NCBI GenBank assembly: GCA_021521415.1
Contig: JAIQDT010003002.1
Location: 62,001 to 126,000, forward strand
Direction of reading: 5' to 3'
From: Bidens hawaiensis
Taxonomy: Eukaryota > Streptophyta > Magnoliopsida > Asterales > Asteraceae
DNA: 64,000 nucleotides
Part shown: in pieces, positions 24,809 to 35,306 of the stretch
How the letters are laid out: each line of letters begins with the position of its first letter
Numbering within the stretch: position 1 is the first letter of the stretch
Program-made: the position numbers and the translations under genes
The notes under the pieces: generated by a model
Seen by the model: the letters and a program-made list of their open reading frames with translations, nothing else
What the model was told of the DNA's origin: nothing
Databases searched by the model: none

Positions 24809-24990
24809 CTGGGGATAAGCCCAAATAATATACTGGGGACAAACCCGTGCAACTGGGGACAAGCCCGTGTAATCTGGGGACAAGCCCGTGTAATCTAGGG
24901 ACTAGCCCGTGCAACTGGGGACAAGCCCAAAACTGGGGACAAGCCCAAATACGGATGTTAACTGGGGACTCGTCCAAACCGGGATTTAGC
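24809..24990 (-). repeat. Element B TTGTCCCCAG-type tandem array
   Basis: About nine imperfect copies of CTGGGGACAAGCCCGTG(T/C)AA (minus: GGGCTTGTCCCCAGTT), period about 16-22 bp, in the non-coding region between pol and the antisense gene. The same array recurs in C, D and E, and a TTGTCGCCAGT variant recurs in A. Confidence 0.9.
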
Positions 24991-25472
24991 CCAAACGTGA
25001 GATAACGTGAAAACCTCATAAACCGGTGGTATGGTACGTCTACCATAAATCGTAGGATCCTCCATATAGCCGGAAACAACGAAATTGTCAGCCACTAAAC
25101 GTGTACTGGTCCCGCTGCCCTGGACTATACGTCGGATAGCGTGCGCTACTGGCGATCGTGAGAAAGGTGAAAACCTTTAAATCGTAGGGGATATGACCAT
25201 CGGGGGTCATATCCAAACGTGGGCTAGGCCAAGAGAAATAAGATAATACCTCAAATGCAAAGGAAAGGTGGCCAACCTCTTGAACATCAAATGAATCATT
25301 ATAATCCTGCAAGGTTATTCAAAACTTGGAGAGAATAAGGTGTTAAGAATATATTATCCATATATTAATAGTAATAATTCAAAAAGAATAATTGATCAAA
25401 AAGATGTTACCAATTTAAGGATCCTAGATCCCTTTTTTGGATAATATATCCTCTCGGGATAATGGATCCTGA

Positions 25473-28400
25473 TCAGAAAAAATATTTCTTGAGGTGGATG
25501 GCATTCCATGCTCTCGGCAATCTATTGCCTTCCATTGTGAACAAATGATATGCCCCCTTCCTACTTCCGACTCAATCTGATAAGGTCCTTCCCATTTGGG
25601 TGCTAGTTTTCCATCAGCCGGATTGGTAGTATTTTGGAAGGCTTTCCTCAAAACTAAATCTCCTTCTTGAAATATTCTTATCCTTATATTTTTGTTGTAG
25701 GCTCCAGCTACCCTTTGTTGATAAGCTGCCATTCTAATCTTGGCTAGGTTTCTGAGTTCTTCTACAGTATCCAAGTCTTCAAGAAGGATTTCTTCATTGG
25801 CTTTAGGATCACGGATGCTTGTTCTTGCCGTATGAACCATCATTTCTGTGGGAATTACTGCTTCTGATCCAAACACCAATGAGAAGGGTGTTTGGCCTGT
25901 TGCATTCTTTGGAGTTGTCCTGTCTGCCCAAAGAACATAAGGAAGTTCTTCGGCCCATTTTCCCTTCTTGGATCCTAGTTTTTTCTTCAGATTATTGATG
26001 ATAATTTTGTTGCTAGACTCCGCCTGACCGTTAGCTTGAGGATGTACTGGAGTAGAAGTTAACATCTTAATACCCCAACTGTCACAAAAGTTAGTGGTTC
26101 TTTTCCCGATAAACTGGGAACCATTGTCACAAATAATTTCCGATGAAATACCAAATCTAGTAATAATATTTCTTTTAATGAAGGATATCACCTCTTTTTC
26201 GCGTACTTGAACAAAAGCTTCTGCTTCTATCCATTTTGAAAAGTAGTCTGTCATTGCAAGCATGAATACTCTTCCTTCTGGTGCCTTGGGTAGTTTGCCT
26301 ACAATATCCATACCCCATTTCATGAAAGGCCACGAAGAGGATATAGGATACATAGGCTCTACTGGCTAGTGGAGGATGTTTGCATGTCTTTGACAAGCAT
26401 CACATTTCTTTGAATATTCCATTGCATCTCTCTTCATTGTTGGCCAGAAGTATCCTGTTCTTAGAATCCTAGAAAATAGGGCTCTACCTCCGGTGTGATT
26501 ACCACAGTCACCTTCATGAAAATCTTTGAGCACCTCTTGAATTTCAGGATCCTCGATGCACCTCAAGAGATTTCCTGTATAGCATATCATCTAATAAAAT
26601 GTATTGTGATACCTTGAGTTTGAAGGATTTGGGATTCTCTGTTGCTGGAATCTCTCCTGTTTGGATGTTCCTCTTGATTGGAAGGATCCATGATTCTTGA
26701 TTATTTGAGGATATTGGATCCCAGAGTACAATTTCTTTGTCATTTGTTATTTCCCCAACTTCTTGTTCTCCTATTGTTGGTGAGAGAATATGAATGATCG
26801 GGATCTTCGTATCTTCTGGAATTTTCAAGGATGAGGCTAAATTTGCCAAAGAGTCTGCCCCGGCATTTTCTTCTCTTGGTACCTGTCCAATGCTGAATAA
26901 TTCGAAGGATTTTGTCAATTTCTTCACAACATCTAGGTATTTGATTATTTTTTCTCCTTTAACAACATATGAGCCATTAAAGTGGTTAGCAATCAATAAT
27001 GAATCTATATATACTTGAAGATACCTGATCCTCATGCACTTAGCTAATTGCAAACCTGCGATCAAAGCCTCATATTCTACTTCATTGCTTGTTGCTTGAA
27101 ACTCACAGGCTATAGACTGGGGATATGTCCCCCTGTGGCGATTTTAGTAGGATCCCCAATCCTGTTTCTCTTACGTTGGATGCTCTATCTGTGAAGAGGA
27201 TCCAAGGATCCTTAGTCTTCTCTAGTTGTTGGACCTCCAAGTCAGCTTCTTTTTGTAGGTCACTAGTGAAATCAGCCACAAAGTCCGCTAATGCTTGAGA
27301 TTTGATTGCTATTCTTAGCTCGTATTGGACATCAAATGCACTTAATTTCACAGCCCACTTGGCCATTCTACCTGATAATTCTAGTTTTCTAAGAACATTC
27401 TTCACTGGATAATTAGATCTCAAAATAATAGGATGAGTTTCAAAATAATTTCTTAACTTAGTAGAAGCCATAATGAGTGCAAGAATTAGTTTTTCTAAAT
27501 GAGAATACATGGCTTCCGCATCTAGAAGACTTTTACTTACATAGTAAACTGGATGTTGTTCACCTTCATGATCCTTTACCAAGACGACACTTACTGCATT
27601 TCCTAAGACAGCTAAATACAGATATAAGGATTCTCCATCCACAGGCTTCATCAGAGCTGGAGCTAAGGATAAGTAATCCTTCAAGGCTGTAAGCGCGGCC
27701 TCATGCTTTTCCGTCCATTCAAACTTCTTATTCTTCCTAAGGATGTCATAGAAGTCCTTGCACTTCTCGGAGGACCTTGAGATGAACCTATTGAGAGCAG
27801 CTATTCTTCCCGTGAGCCTTTGTACATCCTTTGCGTTTGCAGGAGACTTCAAATTGAGGATGGCTTTAATCTGCTCGGGGCTTGCTTCAATTCCTCTTTT
27901 AGTTACCATATATCCCAGAAATTTTCCAGCCTTAACACCAAAATGGCATTTTGACGGATTCAATTTCATGTTATATTGGTCGAGGATATTGAATGCTTCC
28001 TCGAGGTCTCTAAGGTGATCCTCAGTTTTCTTTGACTTCACTACCATATCATCTATGTAGACCTCCATAGTCTTACCCAACTGATCCTTGAACATCATGT
28101 TGACTAATCTTTGGTATGTTGCCCCTGCATTTCTTAGTCCAAACGGCATAGCAGTATAACAGTATATGCTGGTAGGAGTCATGAATGTTGTATCCTCTTG
28201 ATCAGATGGTTCCATCTGAATTTGTTGAAATTCAGAGGAGGCATCCATAAAGGTAAGCATTTCATGTCCTGCCGTTGCATCCACCATGGAATCTATATGT
28301 GGTAATGGGAAAGGATCCTTGGGGGCATGCCTTGTTTAAATCGGTAAAATCGACACACACCCTCCACTTTCCATTCTTTTTTGAAACAACGACCACATTA

Positions 28401-28765
28401 GCTAGCCATCGAGGATATTGAACCTCTCTGATCATACCGGCCTTAAGAAGTTTTTCAACTTCTTCTTGTATGATCTTGTTCCTCTCAGGAGCGAATTTCC
28501 TTCGCTTCTGATGGACGGGTTTAACAGATAAATCAAGGCCGAGTTTATGAGTGATTACCTCTTTTGAAATACCTGTCATGTCCGAGTGCTTGAAGGCAAA
28601 AATAGATCTTCTTCGCCCTAAGAAGGATACTAAATCCCCCTCAATCTTACTTGGGATACTGGATCCTAGGAACACTTTTATCTCTGGATCCTCGTGGTCC
28701 AATGATACTTCTTTAAGGTCTTTCTCCCGAGCTTCCAGCACGTCCCTAGGATTTTGCTGTAGTTG
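25473..28765 (-). pseudogene. Element B pol (RT-RNase H-RNase H-integrase), broken
   Basis: Begins after the conserved UAG and ends at TGA 25475-25473. RT carries YIDDMVVKSK (about 28059-28030). The RNase H regions carry TDRASNVRETGLGILLKSP, where the usual TDGASNVRG is altered. Integrase carries [30 protein letters not shown] and QAESSNK. Lesions: one-base insertion near 28325 (run of C), a deletion near 27125, a short deletion near 26575, a CAG-to-TAG stop at 26368-26366 and a one-base deletion near 25556 that alters the tail. Fragments remain long and easy to align, in keeping with a young insertion. Confidence 0.87.
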
Positions 28766-28768
28766 CTA
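28760..28768 (-). promoter_or_regulatory. Element B conserved UAG with readthrough-like context
   Basis: TAG CAA CTA on the minus strand fits the CARYYA rule for leaky UAG codons. It is in frame with both the upstream protease and the downstream RT, and aligned with the UAG of A, C and D. Confidence 0.6.
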
Positions 28769-31568
28769 TGCTTTGGTTTGCTTGGTTGTTGGCTTCATTG
28801 ACGATGAATAATAGTTCCTAGCCTCCGCTTGGTCACCCACTATCTTTACAACTCCCTAAGGAGTAGGTAGCTTGATGCATTGGTGATAGGTTGAGGCTAC
28901 AGCCTTCATTCCATGGAGCCAAGGCCTACCTAAAATAACATTGCAACAGGAAAGTTTATCTATAACACAAAATTTTTGGTATGAATTTAACCCTTCGATA
29001 TAAATTGGGAGGTTGATGTCCCCCAAAGTCTTCTTGGTTTCACCATTGAAACCGACTAGCACCGATGTCCTGGGAATGAAATCTAAATCCGGGATGTTCA
29101 TCTTCTTGAGAACATCATGTTGGATAATGTTGACCGAACCACCACCGTCTACTAAGATCCTGCATACATAATGGTTAGAGATAAATAAAGTAATAATCAA
29201 ACCGTCATGATGAGGATCCTGAATGTTCAGCTTGTCTTCTTCATCGACGAAGATTCTCTTGTCTGTTGTTAAGGTGGTAGACACTATTGGTCGATCTCCG
29301 TTATCCATCTTTATCTCTTTGGCGAGTCTTTTTGCTGCAGAGAAAGACGTTCCACATATGTTTGAACCTCCGGAGATGAAATTGACCGTTCGCACATCCA
29401 GCTTGTCCTGATGAGGATCCTGGTTCCTTGAATTGAAAAAGATTCTCTGATCAGTCACTCGAGTAGTGGGGATGAGCAGTCTTATTTCATCGTCCAACTC
29501 GAATTCTACTACGGGACTTTCTCTTATAGCACAAGAATCTTGAAATAATTAGCAGTCTCTGGAGACAAAGTTGATCACATGAGCATCTGGCGGTAGTGGT
29601 GTCGCTTTATGTGGAAGGTCTTCAGGATCCTGGATCTTGGATTTTTTCCTTCCCAAGAGTTCTTTAAAGTGACCCTTTCTCAGGAGGTAACCAATTTCCC
29701 TTCTTAAGCCGATGCACTCGTCTGTCGCGTGGCCAAAATCTTCGTGGAAGGCGCACCACTTAGATTTGTCCTTGAAGCCGACAACCTTCTCATTCTTTCG
29801 TGGCAACCTCGCTTTTTCTCCCAAATCCTTCATGGCACATATCAAGCCACGAGTGTCCACAGAGAAACAATAACCGGAGATGCAAGGATAGTCTTCATCG
29901 TCATCTCCCTCTTCAACTGCCCGTACGTTCTGATTGTTGAACTTGGAATACGGCTTCGAATTGTTGTTCTTGTTCCAGGATCCTTTATTATTTTCGGGGG
30001 TTTCTTGTTTTGTTTGTCCCCTAAGACGATCCTGGATCCTTCTGTCTTCTTCCAATTGGATGTATCTCAATGCCCTGCTTCTGACTTCATCTAATGTCCT
30101 GCAAGGAGTCATCACTAAATCTTCATAAAAGGGGGAGCTCTTCTGAATTCCCATCTTGAATGCTTCAACAGCAGTAGTCATATCAAGATTTGGGATTTCC
30201 AGAGCTTCCTTACCGAACTTGGTAACGAAGTCCTTAAGGGATTCATCACTAGGTTGAATAATACGATATAGATCACTGGTTAACCTCTCAAATTTCCGAC
30301 TACAGGAAAATTGATTGTTAAATAAGTTAACCAAGTGAGAGAAAGAAGTAATTGAAAAGGGAGGAAGACTTAGCAGCCATTTTAATGCAGCTCCCATTAG
30401 CGTGGATCCAAAGCCTTTGCACAAGCATGCTTCCTTGAGTCTTTCAGGAACTGGGTTGATTTCCATCCTTTCTCTATACTGGGCCACATGTTCTTCAGGA
30501 TCAGTGGTCCCATCGTAAGTCTTCATATTGGGAGTCTGGAATCGCTTCGGGATTTTAGCATCACAGATAGGTGGAGAAAATCTGGATAGCTTGTGGCTTC
30601 CTTCAGGTATCTCGCGGATTGGTCTTATGACCCCGGGAAGACTGGATATCATATCCTTGAGCTTCTTTAGCTCCTTGGTCATAGCTTGGTTGATACCTGC
30701 ATCCTGCCTGGAACCACAGTTAGCATCTAAGGATAAATGATCAAAATAGTTACCTCTTTGCTGAGTGAAGGTTGGTATCTCGGAACAATATCTGCGATAA
30801 GAAGAGTCAGCGATAAGAGTTGGTCCTCCAGGGGCTATGGTCTGCATGGGGATTATGTCTCCTTCATGGACTTCGGAGGATCGTTGATGTTGAACGCCTG
30901 AGGATCCTTGATTCGGAAAGAAGGATCCTTGATTCGGCATGAAGGATCCTTGAGGTTGGATACTGCAGGATCTTTGTGGAAGGATGGCTGATCCTTGCCG
31001 ATAATATGAGGATCCTTGATTCTGCTGACCCATGGATCCTTGTTGGAGGTTAGTCGACCTTGGCGGATCTAACGAGAATCCTTGAGCCTGTTGACCCATG
31101 GACCTCTGCTGAAGGATAGATGATCCTTGCTGAAATAGCGAGGATCCTTGGGCCTGTAGACCCATGGACCCCTGTTGAAGGATAGATGATCCTTGTGAGA
31201 ACTGAGCCATGGATTCTGGACTGGTGAAATCTAGTATCCTTGGCATCAGGGGGGGTGAGATCCTCTGCTGGCCTCTTGTTCTTCTTGAGATCTTCTATCT
31301 CACGGAGGATCCTCTAGTTGGTCTTCTTCTGCTGCTCCATGTGTGCTTTAACATGCGAAAACATAGATGAAACATCACTGTTAGTATTAACCACCGGGGC
31401 AGCAACAACGGTTTTTGAGCTCTGGAAGACTGGTAGTTGCGTCTTGCTCCCAGCAGCAGCAGGCCGTTGCGTTCCCGTGATTGGCGGAGGCATCGGTGGC
31501 AAATTCCTTGATGAGAGAGGAACTGTAGCCGGCATGGTTTATGAAGCAGAGGTCGATTGAGAGGCCAT
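28766..31568 (-). pseudogene. Element B gag-protease, broken
   Basis: Start ATG at 31568 with a stop ten codons later (31541-31539). A CAG-to-TAG stop lies at 31316-31314, a frameshift in a C-run at about 31255, a stop at 29551-29549 and a TGG-to-TAG stop at 28858-28856 that is shared with element C. Domains: QGSS/LQQGSMGQ repeat region (about 31210-30890), gag core (EEHVAQYRERMEINPVP, LKWLLSLPP, FNNQFSCSR), knuckle CAFHEDFGHATDEC (about 29761-29720), protease RILVDGGGSVNII (about 29163-29125). The unbroken stretch from 31246 to 29552 is 565 codons. Confidence 0.86.
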
Positions 31569-31632
31569 TGATAGTGATATGGGTATGAAAAAGTTGAGAA
31601 TGATAGGAATAATATGGATTATAGCACCAATT

Positions 31633-31650
31633 ACCCCACGTTGGGCGCTA
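31633..31650 (-). other. Element B primer-binding site, degraded
   Basis: TAGCGCCCAACGTGGGGT on the minus strand, three bases inside the 5' LTR. It matches the tRNA-Lys-type PBS TGGCGCCCACCGTGGGGC with three differences. Confidence 0.7.
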
Positions 31651-31653
31651 AAT

Positions 31654-32546
31654 TGTTTTGGACAAAAATCTGCTATGGATCGAGTATCCAAATCTGTTAA
31701 GTGAGGTAAGGTGCTAACTTGATAATGACAAGTGTGTAATCGTAATATTGGTGAACACAAAGGTTTGATCACGAGGGAAAAAGCCCTTAACCAAGATAGT
31801 CTTACTTCGGTCAAAACTTATCAAGGTAATCTTTGGTCGAATCTCTTCAATCAAGGATTAAGTAATCGTTGGTTGAATCTTTTCGGTCAAGGATCAAAAA
31901 GGTAACATTTGGTCGATGAGTATGTGATTATCGTGATCTCCGGCACAAAAAACCCCGGACGGTGAAAACTATCACCGTCGTTTATATTAGATAAAAAGGG
32001 TGTTACAATCATTGTGGAGTAAATGATCGAGATTACAAAGTAAGCTAGTGAATAAAGAGAATGCTTGTTTCTACTCTAATGTGTGTGTTTATATGTGTTT
32101 TTCCTACTCGATCATAACTCAATTTAATAAGAAAATATCTATAACAAAATCTCCTAACAAACCGGAAGTCTTCCACTAGCCTCTCCATGACTTTGACCAC
32201 GTGCCAAAAGCCGTTCAGTAGCGAGATAAGCGGAAGAACGAGTCTTGGAGCCGTTGTTGATATTTAAACATCAATCTTCTTATGAATTCGTCCATTAATA
32301 GCTACATTGAATTAGGATCCTGGATCCATACTCCAGCTAGAGAATACTCCGTGAGAATAATTGATGCATGTATGTCCTAAAGTTGCTACACCTGTCTAAC
32401 ACATCACCATACTAAACTCAATAAATAGTAAACAAATAGTACCAAGAATCGTCAATCCTTTATACCCTGATACATATTTCAAGGATAATCAATCCATAAG
32501 ATAGTTAAGGATCAAGGATCCTCAGCACAAATTTCATGCCCTAACA
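31654..32546 (-). repeat. Element B 5' LTR (893 bp)
   Basis: Near-identical to 21270-22164. On the plus strand it starts TGTTTTGGAC and ends CCCTAACA, followed by target duplication CTACT. On the element strand it contains the conserved ACGGTGATAG...CACCGT hairpin near its transcript-end region. Confidence 0.92.
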
Positions 32547-32594
32547 CTACTAAGGGCTTGGAATGCTATCAACCTCAAAAAATATTTTATGTAA

Positions 32595-33732
32595 GACTTT
32601 TATCCCAAGGAAAATTTAACAGTAATGTTAAACAACTAAGGTATGTATTCAAATTTCTATTTTTATTCATTTTCAATATTATTATTCTTTTATCATGGTA
32701 CTGACTTAAGCATCGGAGGGGTGTTAGCAAGGCTAACACCCACCCCTCACTTAGAGTTGACTATTTTGTAGCTTGAAGACATGTGGTATCCACACATGGA
32801 ATGAAGTTAATTTAGGCCTTGTCTCCAGTAAATTTGGGCCTTGTCGCCAGTAGATTTAGGCCCTGTCGCCAGTCTTTTTGGGCCTTGTCGCCAGTTTCTT
32901 CGGCCTTTGTCGCTAGTTAAGGTATTATTTAATGCCTTCTAAGGTTTAAGGGGTTTTCACCTCTTCTTAAGATCGCCTGTAGCGCACGTTTATTCAGCCG
33001 TAGTTTGAGAGACGGGGCTAGGACATGAAATATGGTGACTTGTTACCTTGTTATCCTCAGCTACTGGTTTGAATCTCAAGTTTATGGTAGACGTACAATT
33101 TCCTAAGGTTTAAGGGGTTTTCATCTCTTCTAAAGGGCCTTGTCGCCAGTTTATTCCTAAGGGTTAAGGGGTTTTCACCTCTTCTAAGGGCCTTGTTGCC
33201 AGTTCAGGACTTGTCGCCAGTTTAGGCCTTGTTGCCAGTTTAAAAAGGCCTTGTCGCCAGTTTATTTGGGCCTTGTCGCCAGAATTTCTGAAATTATTTT
33301 CAGGATAATATTGTAGGTCTATCAGTATATCCTTATGATTGATCTTGTTACAAGGACGAAATGGTCTATACCTTATCAAAGTTGATTGCTATATGATTCT
33401 GGTATGACTTCCTATTTGTGAATATTCTTTATTTCCTACTGCTTGCTTTACTTACAAAATGAATTTTATGACTTCGTGTTGGTTTATTGAATTAAACCTA
33501 ATTTGTTAAGAAACCTCACCTAGATTTCTAAATCCTAATGAAATCAATTTTGTTTTGAGGATTTAATAACAACAACAAGGATTTCGAAGGACTGATCTAT
33601 TCTCGTAATGATGTCAAATTTAGTCGGTGCTAAATCATAAAATTTTGGTGCTACATGGAAAGCAGTTTATCATTAGAAAATTTAACAGCTGAAATTGGTA
33701 AAAAAAAACAGCTGTCAAATTTTGGGGACAAT
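32595..33732 (+). repeat. Element A 3' non-coding region with TTGTCGCCAGT array and polypurine tract
   Basis: About ten scattered copies of GGGCCTTGTCGCCAGTTT occur between about 32815 and 33285. They flank a segment with GGGGTTTTCACCTCTTC and TTTATGGTAGACGTAC words that match non-coding blocks in the other elements. The polypurine tract TTTTGGGGACAAT lies at about 33720-33732, directly before the 3' LTR. No antisense gene is present. Confidence 0.8.
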
Positions 33733-34315
33733 TGTTAGGGCCCACATTTTATAGTCGGATCTGTGGTCGGCTCAAGATCCTGGATCAGCTCAGGATCCTA
33801 TATATGCTCGGGATCCCGAATATGTTCGGGATTCTTAATAAGTTTAGTATCCCGAGTATTAATACTAATAAATAGATACTTCTCTCTTGGTGTTGATTTA
33901 TAATTGCAGATATTAATTGTTGATTTACTCCATGCGACATATAGGTTGGTGGTTACATAAAACATGTGGAATGAGTTATAACCGCTAAGATTAAGGGCCA
34001 AGTAATGGTTAATGGTCAAATATTGACTATTATGCTGAAATCTCGCACTTATTGTTAATATTAGCACGTGTGGGACCACGTTTGGTGAGTAACTCCCAAA
34101 TGAATCAGTCAAAGACGTGGGATGAACATTGATGAATGAGGATAGACTCAATAGAAGAGTGCCCCAACGACTATATTGGAAGACTCTTTCAGTTTCGGGA
34201 TACTCGGAAAATTAGTCTAGGGTTTCCGGATTATTCGGGATTTCAGTTGTAACTTTTTCTTATTTAAACGAGATGATAGATACGTTTAGAACACACACCT
34301 CACTGCTTTAGCTAC

Positions 34316-35219
34316 TGTTAGGCCATGGATTTTATACTGAGAATCCTTTATCCTTAACTATCTTATGGATAGTTTATCCTTGAAATATGTATCAGGATAT
34401 AAAGGATCGACAATCCTCGGTATTACTTGTTTACTAATGATTGCGTTTAGTATGGTGATGTGTTAGACAGGTGTGGCAACTTTAAGACGAACATGCATCA
34501 ATTATCCTCACCGGACAGCTTCTAGCTGGAACGTGGATCCTGGATCCTAATTCAATATAGCTGATTATGGACGAATTCTCTAGAAGATTGATGTTTAAAT
34601 AACAACAACGGTATATAGACTTGGTCTACCACTTATCTCGCTACTGGATGGTTATTGGCACGTGGTAAAAGATCGTGGAGCAGCTAAGTGGGAGACTTCC
34701 GGATAATTAGGAAATATTGTTATTGTTGTTATCTTATTTAAACGAGCTATGATCAAGTAGGTAAACACATGTACTATCACACACACTAAGAGCAGAAACT
34801 AGCATTCTCTCTACACACTAGCGTACTTTGTAATCTCGATCATATACTCCACCACATTTGTAACCACCTTTTGTTTATCAATATAATCTACGGTGATAGT
34901 TTTCACCGTCCGAGGGTTTTTTGTGCTGGAGACCACGATAATCATATACTGACCGACCAAAGGTTACCTTGTCGATCATTGACTAAAGAAATTCAACCAA
35001 AGAGTATCTTATTAATCCTTGACCGAAGTTATTTTACCAAAGATTGCCTTGATAAGTTTTAACCGAAGTAAGACTATCTGGGTTAAGGGTTTTTTCCCTT
35101 GTGATCAAACCTTTGTGTGCACCAATATTACGATTGCACACTTGTCGTTATCGAGTTAGCACCTTACCTCACTTAACAGATTTGGATACTCGATCCTTAG
35201 CAGATTTTTATCCAAAACA
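34316..35219 (+). repeat. Element C 5' LTR (904 bp)
   Basis: TGTTAGGCCATGG...TATCCAAAACA. A TTATTTAAACG TATA-like box lies at about 34735-34745. A stem ACGGTGA/TCACCGT lies at 34890-34909, followed by a T-run. The region after it contains several diverged GACCGA(A/C)..ATTACC words. Confidence 0.92.
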
Positions 35220-35222
35220 ATT

Positions 35223-35240
35223 TGGCGCCCACCGTGGGGC
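35223..35240 (+). other. Element C primer-binding site (tRNA-Lys type)
   Basis: TGGCGCCCACCGTGGGGC is, as I recall the tRNA, an exact 18-nt complement of the 3' end of plant tRNA-Lys(CUU). It lies three bases after the LTR. Confidence 0.85.
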
Positions 35241-35306
35241 AATTGGTGCTATAATCCATAATATTCCTATCATTTTCAACTTTTTCATTCCCATATCACT
35301 ATCAAT

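Larger units (their letters stand above)
21270..32546 (-). mobile_element. Element B: Tat-type Ty3/gypsy retrotransposon
   Basis: Complete element in reverse orientation inside the last pol codons of A. Target duplication CTACC (21265-21269) and CTACT (32547-32551), one mismatch. The 3' LTR is 21270-22164 and the 5' LTR 31654-32546. By eye the LTRs differ at only about 2% of sites, so insertion is relatively recent within this nest. Despite this, gag-pol carries many stops and frameshifts. It also carries an antisense four-exon gene between pol and the 3' LTR. Confidence 0.93.
18023..32594 (+). pseudogene. Element A pol (RT, RNase H, second RNase H, integrase), split by element B
   Basis: Coding parts are 18023-21269 and 32552-32594. 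Element B sits at codons close to the C-terminus. Domains: RT (VHQKRRKFAPERN, MPFGLRNAGATY, catalytic YIDDMVVKSK at about 18727-18756), RT-linked RNase H, a second archaeal-like RNase H (TDGDSNVRGIGLGILLKSP, NNEAEYEALIAGLQLA) typical of the Tat lineage, and integrase with HX2CX2H/CX2C zinc residues (HEGDCGNH, CDACQRH), [15 protein letters not shown] and QAESSNK for the D,D,E triad. A one-base deletion lies at about 18434. In-frame stops are at 18673, 19066, 19675 and 21235, and an extra G follows the B insertion. Not functional as it stands. Confidence 0.88.

Noticed and set aside
24809..24990. CRISPR-like array
   Set aside because: The short repeats are contiguous or near-contiguous with no unique spacers, and the context is a plant retrotransposon.
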